A DNA stretch of 42,326 bases from an uncultured bacterium (GCA_913063055.1 CAJXZK010000008.1:1-42326), one strand, 5' to 3'. Counted from the first letter of the stretch, positions 33,637 through 41,388 are shown. Notes: generated from the sequence alone by a model not told the origin. Program-made: numbers and translations.

Positions 33637-34170
33637 GTGGATTTAAGAAGCGAACGCCTCTTGCACAAATTCATTGTTGGTGTTGGTCACCATCATCCTG
33701 ATTTTAAGCCACCTAAGCTCAGCTTTTGGATTAGGCTTGGCGCGTCGACATTTTTTTCTGTTTCCCTTTTTTTTCTCGTTTCTATGCAACCGTACATTGC
33801 GCCTTTGACCTTCGCTGTTCTTGTTCCGACCTATGTGATTTTTGTGTCATTTGGCTGTTGGCGGATTAGGGCAATTGAAACGGCCTTAGCAAAGGCTGAT
33901 GCCGACAAGCAACTTAGTCAGCCTAGTCATCTTGATGATCCTGGTCAGCCGGGTCAGCAGACACAATGCCAAACGCGCAAGCAGGATGAGCAATCGGCTG
34001 AGTATCAATCAGAACTTATTACGCGAAAATTTGAAATGGCACTGTCATTGGGAAGTGCTTGTTTGTCTATTTCTCTATTCTACGGGGCGATGCCGCGGTT
34101 ATTGCGGGTATTGATGGTTCCACTTGTAATATTTTTGGCCTGGTATAGTTGCAGGCGAATAGACAGATAA
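33637..34170 (+). CDS. Small integral membrane protein of unknown function
   Basis: A 177-residue protein with four hydrophobic stretches in two pairs: ~28-70 (LGASTFFSVSLFFLVSM, APLTFAVLVPTYVIFVSFG) and ~135-172 (MALSLGSACLSISLFYG, LLRVLMVPLVIFLAWYS). Between them is a polar, Q/D/S-rich cytoplasmic or periplasmic loop (~80-125). The N-terminus is basic (RSERLLHKFIVGVGHHHPDF). No catalytic or transporter motif. Start is a GTG at 33637 with GAGGTGGG before it. It follows the flavoprotein gene by 33 bases, so it is probably translated from the same message. Function unknown. Confidence 0.72.
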   Translation: MDLRSERLLHKFIVGVGHHHPDFKPPKLSFWIRLGASTFFSVSLFFLVSMQPYIAPLTFAVLVPTYVIFVSFGCWRIRAIETALAKADADKQLSQPSHLDDPGQPGQQTQCQTRKQDEQSAEYQSELITRKFEMALSLGSACLSISLFYGAMPRLLRVLMVPLVIFLAWYSCRRIDR

Positions 34171-34241
34171 TCAGCTCAGCATTTGAGGCCGCACCCACGA
34201 TTTCTTCTGAGCCATTTTATTGTTGCTATTTCCGCATTCAC

Positions 34242-34265
34242 CTATATAGGAGGTATCCTATTAGT
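34242..34265 (+). promoter_or_regulatory. PadR operator candidate at the padR promoter
   Basis: ATAGGA-ggta-TCCTAT (34246-34261) inside CTATATAGGAGGTATCCTAT, 28 bases before the PadR ATG. It overlaps a likely -10 (TATAGG at 34245-34250, 16 bases after TTGCTA). The same sequence pattern recurs at 34964-34987 upstream of the carotenoid oxygenase gene. Confidence 0.65.
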
Positions 34266-34288
34266 GTCTGAGTTTGGGGAGATCTTCA

Positions 34289-34852
34289 ATGTCACTGTCG
34301 CACGCGATTCTTGGCTTTCTGCGCCAACAACCGCAAACTGGATACACGCTTAAGAACGAGCACTTCGACAAAAGTGTTGCCTATTTCTGGCCAGCGGACC
34401 AAACGCAGATTTACAAGACCCTCGACAAGCTTGTTGAGCAGGGCTTTGCTACTAGCGAAATTGAGTTTCAGTCTGATCGCCCCAATCGCAAAGTTTATAC
34501 GATTACCAAGCAAGGGAAAGTAGAGTTGGAGCGTTGGTTGAGTGAGGCAATCGAGCCGCCAATGTACCGCGACCCGCTATTGGTGCAGCTATTCTTTAGC
34601 GATTTCATTGATCGCGAAACTATGATTGCTGTGCTCATGAGTGCTAAGGCTAAGCATGAAGAGTGCTTGGCTGCACTAAAGGCCATTGATATTCCGGCTG
34701 TGTCAAAGTGTTCTGACTATGAGCAGTTGGCTGGTCGCTTAACCCTTGAACTCGGATTTAAATCAAAGCAAGCATATATAGACTGGTTGGACGAGGCTAT
34801 TGAAGCAATCAAAGCCATGGAGAAGAAGTCTAAGCGCGCCGCTAAGCGCTAA
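34289..34852 (+). CDS. PadR family transcriptional regulator
   Basis: A 187-residue repressor-type regulator. Residues 1-85 are the PadR winged helix (MSLSHAILGFLRQQPQTGYTLKNEHFDKSVAYFW...QTQIYKTLDKLVEQGFATSEIEFQSDRPNRKVYTITKQGKVEL), with the typical Q-I-Y-x-x-L-x-x-L recognition helix and wing. The C-terminal part (~90-180) is the helical dimerisation domain of the AphA/Vir-like subfamily, holding any ligand pocket. ATG at 34289 has GGGGAG seven bases upstream. An inverted repeat covers its own promoter and a nearly identical one lies before the carotenoid oxygenase gene, so it probably represses itself and that gene in response to an unknown (perhaps carotenoid-derived or phenolic) ligand. 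The regulon and ligand are inference. Confidence 0.9.
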   Translation: MSLSHAILGFLRQQPQTGYTLKNEHFDKSVAYFWPADQTQIYKTLDKLVEQGFATSEIEFQSDRPNRKVYTITKQGKVELERWLSEAIEPPMYRDPLLVQLFFSDFIDRETMIAVLMSAKAKHEECLAALKAIDIPAVSKCSDYEQLAGRLTLELGFKSKQAYIDWLDEAIEAIKAMEKKSKRAAKR

Positions 34853-34963
34853 TGCTAGATCATTCGTTCCGTTCATAACTTTCGCTCGATAGATTTCGCT
34901 CAATAGCTTCCAGGATTTTGTTAAACCGTCGTAATATTAGACGAACCCACTATTGTACTTTTC

Positions 34964-34987
34964 TGATATAGGAGTAGTCTTATATCA
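34964..34987 (+). promoter_or_regulatory. Second PadR-type operator, upstream of the carotenoid oxygenase
   Basis: TGATATAGGA-gtag-TCTTATATCA: 10-base arms with one mismatch, spacer 4. Aligned with the padR site, ATATAGGAG-N3-TC(C/T)TAT is common to both. It ends 91 bases before the oxygenase ATG at 35079. Confidence 0.65.
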
Positions 34988-35078
34988 ATGGAGTCCGAGA
35001 GTCTCTCAGTGGCAGATTCCGATAGCAAGTTTTGAAGAGTTTTAGTAAGCGGCCAGTTCCGCTAGAGGGGTAATGAGG

Positions 35079-36509
35079 ATGGCAATTAAGGATAAGACCG
35101 TGGATAGAGCTGGCGAGAAGACGATTGAAAATTCTACTGAAAAATCTACTGAGAAATTGACAGATAAACTGGCTGCTAATCCTTTTCTTGTGGCTAATTT
35201 CGCCCCAGTAGCCGATGAAAATGTTATTTCTGACCTGGCTGTTACCGGCACCATTCCAGAAGAGTTAGAAGGTCGCTTTTTGCGCATCGGGCCCAATCCT
35301 TCAGCCAAACCTAACCCTAAAAAATATCACTGGTTCCTGGGTACGGGCATGGTACACGGCCTGCGCTTGAAGGGCGGCAAGGCCGAGTGGTACAGAAACA
35401 ATTATGTTTTGACCGACAATGCTGCTCGCGATTTGAAGCGTGAGCAATTGCCCTATCCGCGCAAGACCCACGGCGGAAGTGTTAACACTAATGTGCTCAA
35501 CATTGGTGGCGAACTTTATGCTTTGGTTGAGGCTGGCGCTTTGCCGATGAAACTAGATGGCAATTTGCAGACAACAGCTTACAGCGATTTTGATGGAACA
35601 TTGAAAGGCGCTTTCAGTGCTCATCCGCGCCGCGACCCCGTTACTGGTGAGTTGCATGTCTTGGCCTATGAGCCTGGGAAAAAGCATATTGATTATTTGG
35701 TAGTAGATAAGGCCGGGCGATCGCGCACTGCAGCCCAGGTTTCTGCTCCACATCAACCCATGATTCACGATACTGCGATCACACCTTCGTTTGTGGTTGT
35801 GCTCGATTTGCCTATGACATTTGATCTTGTCGCAGCAGTCAGTGGTAAGTTCCCTTATCTATGGAATCGCAAGCAGCCAGCACGTATTGGCCTTCTGCCT
35901 CGCAGCGGTGATGTTAATTCGATGATTTGGTTTGAAGCACCACAGTGTTATGTCTATCACATCATGAATGCTTACGAAGACGGCGGTAAGGTTGTTGTGG
36001 ACGTAGTCAAAAATTCCACCTATTTTGATGCTGATGTGATTAGGCGCGGAATAACTCCTCCGGTTTTTGTGCGTTGGGTGCTAGATTTGCCCACAGGCAA
36101 GCTCTCTGAAACACAGTTAGCTGAGCAAGCAGTGGAGTTTCCGCGCTTGAACGATAGTAGAGTTGGTCAGAGCTATCGTTTTGGTTATACAGCGCAGTTC
36201 ACTGCCAACTTGCAGTTTGGCTCTGCCTACAAGCATGATTTGATCAGTGGCGAAACACAGACTCATGATTTTGGTTCAGGTAGAGCGACAATGGAGCCAG
36301 TTTTTGTGGCTAAGACAAACGCTGTTGCCGAAGACGAAGGCTGGCTTTTGTCTTATGTTTACGACCAGAATACCAATAGAACTGATGTCGTAATTTTAGA
36401 CGCGCAAGATTTTGAATCTGCGCCAGTTGCTACTATTCATCTGCCTGTGCGAGTGCCTTTCGGCTTTCACGGCAATTGGGTGGCTGACTCTGATTTGAAT
36501 GCGTTCTAG
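35079..36509 (+). CDS. Carotenoid oxygenase (carotenoid/apocarotenoid cleavage dioxygenase family)
   Basis: A 476-residue Fe(II) enzyme that cleaves a conjugated polyene double bond with O2 (carotenoid, apocarotenoid or, in some relatives, stilbene/lignin-derived substrates). Family marks: RFLRIGPNPSAKPNPKKYHWFLGTGMVHGLRL, KTHGGSVNTN, and the four iron-binding histidines His182 (SAHPRRD), His230 (MIHDTAIT), His294 (YVYHIMNAYED) and His464 (FGFHGNWV), all present. Seven-bladed propeller length is normal. The N-terminal ~35 residues are Lys/Glu/Thr-rich and probably disordered. Start 35079 has GAGGGG eight bases upstream; an ATG two codons earlier is too close. Preceded by padR and its shared operator, so induction by a substrate is likely. 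The enzyme is compatible with a heterotrophic or light-exposed lifestyle. Confidence 0.93.
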   Translation: MAIKDKTVDRAGEKTIENSTEKSTEKLTDKLAANPFLVANFAPVADENVISDLAVTGTIPEELEGRFLRIGPNPSAKPNPKKYHWFLGTGMVHGLRLKGGKAEWYRNNYVLTDNAARDLKREQLPYPRKTHGGSVNTNVLNIGGELYALVEAGALPMKLDGNLQTTAYSDFDGTLKGAFSAHPRRDPVTGELHVLAYEPGKKHIDYLVVDKAGRSRTAAQVSAPHQPMIHDTAITPSFVVVLDLPMTFDLVAAVSGKFPYLWNRKQPARIGLLPRSGDVNSMIWFEAPQCYVYHIMNAYEDGGKVVVDVVKNSTYFDADVIRRGITPPVFVRWVLDLPTGKLSETQLAEQAVEFPRLNDSRVGQSYRFGYTAQFTANLQFGSAYKHDLISGETQTHDFGSGRATMEPVFVAKTNAVAEDEGWLLSYVYDQNTNRTDVVILDAQDFESAPVATIHLPVRVPFGFHGNWVADSDLNAF

Positions 36510-36572
36510 CTAGTTCGAATCATCAGTCACTATTTATTTCGCAACAAAAATGGCGATTGAAGAAAAAGATCG
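36510..36572. other. Spacer between the oxygenase and the arg leader
   Basis: First part of a 410-base gap (36510-36919) that otherwise consists of the argF leader described in the following entries. No gene or repeat is visible here. Confidence 0.4.
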
Positions 36573-36601
36573 TTGACAAAGTAGAAGCTCGCCGTTAACC
36601 T
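36573..36601 (+). promoter_or_regulatory. Possible arg operon promoter
   Basis: Perfect -35 TTGACA at 36573-36578, and TAACCT at 36596-36601 after 17 bases as a weak -10. A start near 36608 would leave about 29 bases before the leader-peptide ATG. The -10 is poor, so this stays tentative. Confidence 0.4.
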
Positions 36602-36636
36602 TCAACAAGTTACCGCTTTGGAATGCAACCGCAGAA

Positions 36637-36729
36637 ATGCTTTTACTTGCTTCTACTACTCTTATAGCTAATGCCGCTGACCGACGCCGCCGCGAGTTCT
36701 CACCGAACCCGGGGCATCGACTTGCATAG
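36637..36729 (+). CDS. Candidate arginine leader peptide (attenuator control ORF)
   Basis: A 30-codon frame, ATG at 36637, stop TAG at 36727-36729. The peptide begins MLLLASTTLIANAAD and then has RRRR at codons 16-19 (CGA CGC CGC CGC, 36682-36693), followed by EFSPNPGHRLA with a fifth Arg. It is too short for any ordinary gene call. A run of four Arg codons placed ~13 bases before an antiterminator arm, upstream of argF-argG-argH, is what a ribosome-mediated attenuator needs: stalling at Arg codons when charged arginine tRNA is scarce. Weak point: no good Shine-Dalgarno lies directly in front (only GGA about 14 bases upstream). An overlapping frame from 36623 has six Leu codons in a row and is treated as a competing reading. 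Not proven to be translated. Confidence 0.55.
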   Translation: MLLLASTTLIANAADRRRREFSPNPGHRLA

Positions 36730-36792
36730 CTAATAAGCTAATAAGCGCAACAAGACTGTCATCCCTGGGTTAATCACCCGGGGATTTTTTTT
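36706..36792 (+). promoter_or_regulatory. Transcription attenuator upstream of argF: mutually exclusive antiterminator and terminator
   Basis: Element 3 ATCCCTGGGTT (36761-36771) can pair in two ways. With element 4 ACCCGGGGAT (36776-36785) it forms a 10-pair hairpin (one G-T) with loop TAATC, and with T-run 36785-36792 this is an intrinsic terminator. With element 2 AACCCGGGGcAT (36706-36717), which lies inside the leader frame, it forms an 11-pair antiterminator with one G-T and one bulge. Elements 2 and 4 are near copies of each other, so the structures exclude one another. A ribosome stalled at the Arg codons (36682-36693) would leave element 2 free and allow read-through; one reaching the stop codon at 36727 would mask part of it and let the terminator form. 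Confidence 0.65.
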
Positions 36793-36919
36793 GCTTTAGC
36801 CATCAAGTTCAGCTCAGACCTACCGACCTAACAACCTACCGACCATCTGGCTTACGGTTCCCTACCCACAATAGTTTGCCCATAGCCAACCGCTCAACCC
36901 ACTGTAAAAGGAAAGACAA

Positions 36920-37951
36920 ATGACCCTAACTGCTCAAACCGAGATTAATACAGCAAAAGTAACTGCTAAATCTGGTAAGCCCCAGCGTATGGCTAATCCC
37001 GAGGGCGTTTCTCCTCTGGCTTTTGTTCTCGATGAGCACAGCATGCGCGGCAAAGACATTATTGGTATTGAGCAGCTCAGCGCTACGGAATTACTGTTGA
37101 TTCTTGATGTGGCAGCCAAGCTCAAAGCAAATAAGTTTGACGCCACCCAGACACTTTTTGCTAAAGGTCAAACTTTGACCATGTTGTTCGAGAAGCCATC
37201 ATTGCGCACCAGAGTGACATTTGAGGCTGGAATGACGCAGTTAGGTGGTCATGCCATCAATATTGAAACCAAGCTTGGTGAGCGCGAGACAATTGCCGAT
37301 GTGGGCAAGAACCTTGAGCGTTGGGTTGATGGTGTTATGGCTCGCACTTTTGAGCATTCGACAGTTGTGGCTCTGGCAGCCAATGCTAATGTTCCGGTCA
37401 TCAACGGCTTATCTGATAAAGAGCATCCTTGCCAGGCCCTGGCTGATTTCCAAACCCTGATTGAGCATAAAGGCATCAAAGACATAAAACTGGCCTATGT
37501 CGGTGATTCCAACAATGTCTCTAATTCCCTTTTGCTCTTAGCGGCTACTCTAGGCGTTGATTTTTCCATGGGTTGTCCTCACAAATATGAGCCCCAGGCC
37601 TCGATTTGGATGAAAGCATTGGAGCTAGCCAAAATTTCTGGCGCTGAAATAACTCTTTCAAATGATCCTTATGAAGCGGTCGCCAATGCTGATGCTGTTT
37701 ATACCGATGTGTGGACATCAATGGGCCAAGAAGCTGAGGCCAAAGAGCGAGAAAAGATTTTTGCCCCTTATCAGCTCAATTGCGAGCTGATGAAGCACGC
37801 CAAGCCCGATGCCATCGTCATGCATTGCCTGCCTGCTCATCGCGGTTTAGAGATTACAGATGAAGTTATTGATGGTCCAAACTCAGTGGTTTTTGACCAG
37901 GCCGAAAACAGATTACACGCTCAGAAAGCCATTTTGGCGCTTGTTCTTTAG
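36920..37951 (+). CDS. argF: Ornithine carbamoyltransferase
   Basis: A 343-residue enzyme making citrulline from ornithine and carbamoyl phosphate, step 6 of arginine synthesis, cytoplasmic homotrimer. Carbamoyl-phosphate-binding loop is SLRTR (94-98, the common variant of STRTR) in FEKPSLRTRVTFE, with ART at 141-143 and HPCQALADFQT from His169. The ornithine-side motifs MHCLPAHRG and DVWTSMGQE are present. A ~35-residue N-terminal extension precedes the usual start of the family, beginning with MTLTAQTEINTAK. AAAAGGAAAG lies six bases before the ATG. First structural gene of argF-argG-argH, 128 bases after the attenuator T-run. Any anabolic versus catabolic distinction rests on context: the downstream argGH genes make it anabolic. 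Confidence 0.97.
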   Translation: MTLTAQTEINTAKVTAKSGKPQRMANPEGVSPLAFVLDEHSMRGKDIIGIEQLSATELLLILDVAAKLKANKFDATQTLFAKGQTLTMLFEKPSLRTRVTFEAGMTQLGGHAINIETKLGERETIADVGKNLERWVDGVMARTFEHSTVVALAANANVPVINGLSDKEHPCQALADFQTLIEHKGIKDIKLAYVGDSNNVSNSLLLLAATLGVDFSMGCPHKYEPQASIWMKALELAKISGAEITLSNDPYEAVANADAVYTDVWTSMGQEAEAKEREKIFAPYQLNCELMKHAKPDAIVMHCLPAHRGLEITDEVIDGPNSVVFDQAENRLHAQKAILALVL

Positions 37952-38053
37952 AAGAAAGACCTCAGTTTTAAGAGAAAGTTGAATCCACATTCAAGAAAAA
38001 CTAAAAGCCCAAACCCAAATTCACACCAACCTACAGATACTCGGGAGAACCCA

Positions 38054-39274
38054 ATGAAGAAAATTTTGCTAGCTTATTCCGGCGGACTAGATACTTCCTG
38101 CATTTTGACCTGGCTCAAAGAGAAGCACAATGTGCCGGTTGTGGCCTACTGCGCTAACGTGGGTCAAGAAGAAGACTTCGACGCTGTACACGAAAAAGCT
38201 CTCAAGACCGGCGCTGAGAAGTGCATTATTGATGACCTCAAAGCAGAGTTTGTCAAAGACTTTATCTTCCCTTCAATTCAAGCTAACGCAGTCTACGAAG
38301 CAGTTTATTTGTTGGGCACATCCCTTGCTCGGCCATGCATTGCCCAAGGCATGGTTGAAGCAGCCTTGCGTGAAGGATGTGATTACATTGCCCACGGCGC
38401 CACTGGCAAAGGTAATGATCAAGTGCGTTTTGAACTAGCGGTGAAGTCGTTGGCTCCGCAGTTGGGTGTGATTGCTCCCTGGCGTGAGTGGGAGTATCAG
38501 AGCCGTACAGATTTGTTTGCCTACGCTGAGAAGCATGGTATTCCTTTGCCAATCACTAAAGAAAAGCCTTATTCGATGGATGCCAATTTGATGCACATTA
38601 GCTATGAGGGTGGCATTCTAGAAGACCCGTGGCAAGAAGCTCCTGAAAACATTTATCTGTGGACCAAGAACCCTGAAGAAGCTCCAGATAAGGCTCAATT
38701 TGTTGAAATTGAATTTGAGCAGGGTGTGCCAGTGGCTATTGATGGTGAGAAATTAGGGCCAGTTGAATTGGTTGAGAAGGCCAATGCTATTGCAGCTGCC
38801 CACGGAGTCGGCCGTATTGATCTAGTTGAGAATCGCTTTATTGGTATTAAGTCGAGAGGCGTGTATGAAACCCCTGGTGTAACTATTCTCTTGCAAGCTC
38901 ACCAGGCCGTTGAATCGCTCACTCTCGATAAAGAAGTGGCGCACTTGAAGCAGTCGTTGGTAAGCAAAATTGCTGAACTAACCTACAACGGCTTCTGGTT
39001 TGCTCCAGAGACTCAACTGCTGCATAACTTCATCAAAGAATCGCAAACTTGCGTTACTGGTGTTGCCAAAATTAAGCTCTACAAGGGCAACTCAATGGTT
39101 GTGGCAAGAAAGTCAGAACAATCTCTCTACAGCGAAAAGATGACAAGCTTCGAGAATATGTCGAGCTTCAACCCCGCTGATTCTGGCGGTTTCATCAATA
39201 TCAACGGTCTTAGACTCTCTGCCTGGAGCCAGAAAAATGCAAGTATTAAGAAAAGCGTTCACGCAACAGCTTGA
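38054..39274 (+). CDS. argG: Argininosuccinate synthase
   Basis: A 406-residue ligase joining citrulline and aspartate with ATP, step 7 of arginine synthesis. ATP-pyrophosphatase loop AYSGGLDTSC (7-16), then CANVGQEEDFD, and the citrulline/aspartate-binding blocks HGATGKGNDQVRFE, APWREWEY and YSMDANLMHISYEGGILEDPW, all intact. Length is typical of the bacterial type. The start at 38054 is set by GGGAG seven bases upstream and by the conserved MKKILLAYSGGLD; the frame runs 25 codons further upstream with low-complexity, non-conserved residues. It is separated from argF by 102 bases, and its last 38 bases overlap argH. Confidence 0.97.
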   Translation: MKKILLAYSGGLDTSCILTWLKEKHNVPVVAYCANVGQEEDFDAVHEKALKTGAEKCIIDDLKAEFVKDFIFPSIQANAVYEAVYLLGTSLARPCIAQGMVEAALREGCDYIAHGATGKGNDQVRFELAVKSLAPQLGVIAPWREWEYQSRTDLFAYAEKHGIPLPITKEKPYSMDANLMHISYEGGILEDPWQEAPENIYLWTKNPEEAPDKAQFVEIEFEQGVPVAIDGEKLGPVELVEKANAIAAAHGVGRIDLVENRFIGIKSRGVYETPGVTILLQAHQAVESLTLDKEVAHLKQSLVSKIAELTYNGFWFAPETQLLHNFIKESQTCVTGVAKIKLYKGNSMVVARKSEQSLYSEKMTSFENMSSFNPADSGGFININGLRLSAWSQKNASIKKSVHATA

Positions 39275-40595
39275 TCAATCGGTTACTGCCTTTGTCAATT
39301 CAGTTGATGCCGATGAGGCTTTGGTTGAAGTTGATATCCAAGGTAGTATCGCCCACGCCACTATGTTGTGTCAGCAGGGTCTCCTCACGGAGGCCCAGGG
39401 CACAAGCATCGTTGCTGGATTGAAGACGATTTTGGCCGAGTATCAAGAGGGCAAGTTTACGCTCAATCCTGTTTTTGAAGACGTTCATATGAATGTCGAG
39501 AAACGTCTTGAGCAGCTCATTGGTCAAGACGCTCTGCGGTTGCACACGGCCCGCAGTAGAAATGATCAAGTGGCACTTGATCTGAGGCTCTTTGTGCTTG
39601 GTCAAATTGCTTTGCATAAAACGCAAATTACTGTGCTTAAGTCGGCAATAGCTAAATGCGCTCTTGCTAATATTGAGGCCGTAATGCCTGGTTATACCCA
39701 TTTGCAAAGAGCACAGCCAGTGCTTTTCGCCCACGCCATGCATGCTTTTATGGAAATGCTTGAGCGCGATTTTGGTCGCTTTTGCGATCTAGAAAAGCGC
39801 ACTGCAGTCTCGCCTCTTGGCGCTGGAGCTCAGGCTGGAACTGGTTTGCCTATTGATCCACATTTGAGTGCCAAACTGCTGGGGCTGCCCACTTGCTTCA
39901 ATAATTCGATTGATGCTGTAAGCGATCGCGATTTCGTTGCTGAGTATTTATTTGCAGCATCGATGTGCTCTGTGCACTTGAGTCAGATGGCTGAGACTTT
40001 CGTTATTTGGGCCACTCGAGAATTTGGCTTTGTCACTTTCAGCGATGCGGTTACCACTGCGTCAAGTCTGATGCCGCAGAAGAAGAACCCTGACCCAGTC
40101 GAGATTGTGCGTGGTAAGGCTGGTGGGATGATGGGAGAACTCATCAATGTTCTCTCCACCTTGAAAGGTTTGCCTTTAGGCTATAACCGTGATTTGCAGG
40201 AGACAAAACCCCCAGCAATTAAGGTTGGCAAAGAATTAAGCGGATGCTTGAACGTCATGGCCGTGGCAGTCAATAGCATGACTGTTAACAGTGCAACTAC
40301 GCTTAAGGCGGCTTCTGATCCCGATATGATCACAACTGATCTAGTTGAGTATCTAGTCAATAAATCGGTGCCTTTTCGCAAAGCCCACGAAGAAGTGTCG
40401 GCTCTTGTGGCTTTCGCCCGCGAGAAAAATGTTTCTCTTTCGACTTTGACATTGGCGGAGATGCAGAGCTTCAGTAAAGAATACGATAGCGACGCTCTGG
40501 CGCTGTTTGATCCGGTTGTATCGGTTAATGCTAAGACTTCTTACGGCAGCACCGGTACGGCTAGAGTGAAGGCGGTGGCAGAAAGTCGGGACTAG
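39237..40595 (+). CDS. argH: Argininosuccinate lyase
   Basis: A 452-residue enzyme of the fumarase/aspartase superfamily that releases arginine and fumarate, the last step of arginine synthesis. Motifs: HTARSRNDQV (103-112), general acid/base His154 in GYTHLQRAQP, and the flexible-loop signature SSLMPQKKNPDPVEI (276-290) with its catalytic Ser. Most homologues start with an LWGGRF motif; here the corresponding stretch is QVLRKAFTQQLDQS, so the Trp-Gly-Gly is replaced. The ATG at 39237 lies 38 bases inside the end of argG in another frame, with GGAG eight bases upstream, so translation is coupled. No terminator is obvious after the stop; the toxin gene converges 62 bases later. Confidence 0.97.
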   Translation: MQVLRKAFTQQLDQSVTAFVNSVDADEALVEVDIQGSIAHATMLCQQGLLTEAQGTSIVAGLKTILAEYQEGKFTLNPVFEDVHMNVEKRLEQLIGQDALRLHTARSRNDQVALDLRLFVLGQIALHKTQITVLKSAIAKCALANIEAVMPGYTHLQRAQPVLFAHAMHAFMEMLERDFGRFCDLEKRTAVSPLGAGAQAGTGLPIDPHLSAKLLGLPTCFNNSIDAVSDRDFVAEYLFAASMCSVHLSQMAETFVIWATREFGFVTFSDAVTTASSLMPQKKNPDPVEIVRGKAGGMMGELINVLSTLKGLPLGYNRDLQETKPPAIKVGKELSGCLNVMAVAVNSMTVNSATTLKAASDPDMITTDLVEYLVNKSVPFRKAHEEVSALVAFAREKNVSLSTLTLAEMQSFSKEYDSDALALFDPVVSVNAKTSYGSTGTARVKAVAESRD

Positions 40596-40657
40596 TTTTG
40601 AGATTTGGTTTCGTCAGTTTCTGGATTTTAGCAAGAGTTCGCACCTTGCTGATGGGT

Positions 40658-41068
40658 TTAGTCCCAGAAGACTGCGCATGGACTGGTTTCGTTAATTAGT
40701 CTGTCCCCTGTGATTAGCGGGCAGTCGATTCGAAGAGCCATAGCTACTATCAATACATCAAATGGGTCATTGCTGAATAGCAGGCTGTGCGAGCGGATTA
40801 TATCTTCGGTTTCAATATCGACAATTGATATTGCTTTGGCAAAGAATTGCTCTTGAACGTATTCTTCAAGTGGAATTGCCGTTTTAACCGTCCCAGCTTT
40901 TATGAGTAGTGAGAGTTCCCATAGCACCACTGCCGGAATGAAAATAGCGGAGCGTCCTGATACGGCGCTGTCAAATGCTTTCTTGACTTTGTTTGGCAAC
41001 TTGCGAAATTGCGCTGTTATGTAATACACCAGTGGGTGCGTGTCGGTAACAAGTAATGGCGCAGTCAT
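40658..41068 (-). CDS. vapC: PIN-domain toxin (VapC-like ribonuclease)
   Basis: A 136-residue PIN-fold Mg2+ nuclease. The acidic cluster is present: Asp9 (TDTHPLVYY), Glu51 (VVLWELSLLIKAG), Asp104 in the family motif DPFDVLIVAMAL and Asp122 in LITGDRLI. Family members cut tRNA or rRNA and are held inactive by a cognate antitoxin. Its ATG overlaps the antitoxin stop by four bases (ATGA), the usual coupled arrangement in which the antitoxin comes first. Convergent with argH. Whether it is an active system in this genome is not known from sequence. Confidence 0.9.
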   Translation of the reverse strand: MTAPLLVTDTHPLVYYITAQFRKLPNKVKKAFDSAVSGRSAIFIPAVVLWELSLLIKAGTVKTAIPLEEYVQEQFFAKAISIVDIETEDIIRSHSLLFSNDPFDVLIVAMALRIDCPLITGDRLINETSPCAVFWD

Positions 41069-41376
41069 AGTTCTTTCGTGGACCTAGCAATTGAATCAAG
41101 GACAGATTGAGTAATTTTATTGCTTGCTTGTTCTAAATCACCGACAAGCACAGCGGAGCCCGCTAGCTGACGCTTCGGCTTGAAGGGTTGGTTTGATTGG
41201 GCTAGAAGCCAGAGATAGTCTTTGTAGCCAAGCATGACCGCAGCTACTTTTCCGTAGTCTGTTACTTCAACAACACCACCAATTTTGGAGAGAGACTCAA
41301 CGAGTGGAGCAAACTGCTCACGTGCCTGCGTCTTGCCGAGCTTCTTAAGGTTTTTTTTGTGTGCGATGTCTGTCAT
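41065..41376 (-). CDS. Antitoxin of the Phd/YefM type
   Basis: A 103-residue protein starting MTDIAHKKNLKKLG. The core TQAREQFAPLVESLSKIGGVVEVTDYGKVAAVMLGYKDYLWLL follows the Phd/YefM N-terminal dimer fold (R-x-x-F-x-x-L-x-x-x ... V-x-V-x-x-x-G-x-x-x-A-V-M-x), which binds DNA; the C-terminal tail would wrap the PIN toxin. A longer form from a GTG at 41397 is possible but would place the start inside the palindromic operator, so the ATG at 41376 with GGTGA five bases upstream is preferred. First gene of the toxin-antitoxin operon and expected to repress its own promoter with the toxin as co-repressor. Confidence 0.88.
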   Translation of the reverse strand: MTDIAHKKNLKKLGKTQAREQFAPLVESLSKIGGVVEVTDYGKVAAVMLGYKDYLWLLAQSNQPFKPKRQLAGSAVLVGDLEQASNKITQSVLDSIARSTKEL

Positions 41377-41388
41377 TGAATCACCAAG

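Noticed and set aside
34264-34353. Short GTG-started frame after AGGAGG, overlapping the start of padR
   Set aside because: The AGGAGG is part of the inverted-repeat operator, the peptide has no recognisable feature, and padR has its own ribosome binding site.
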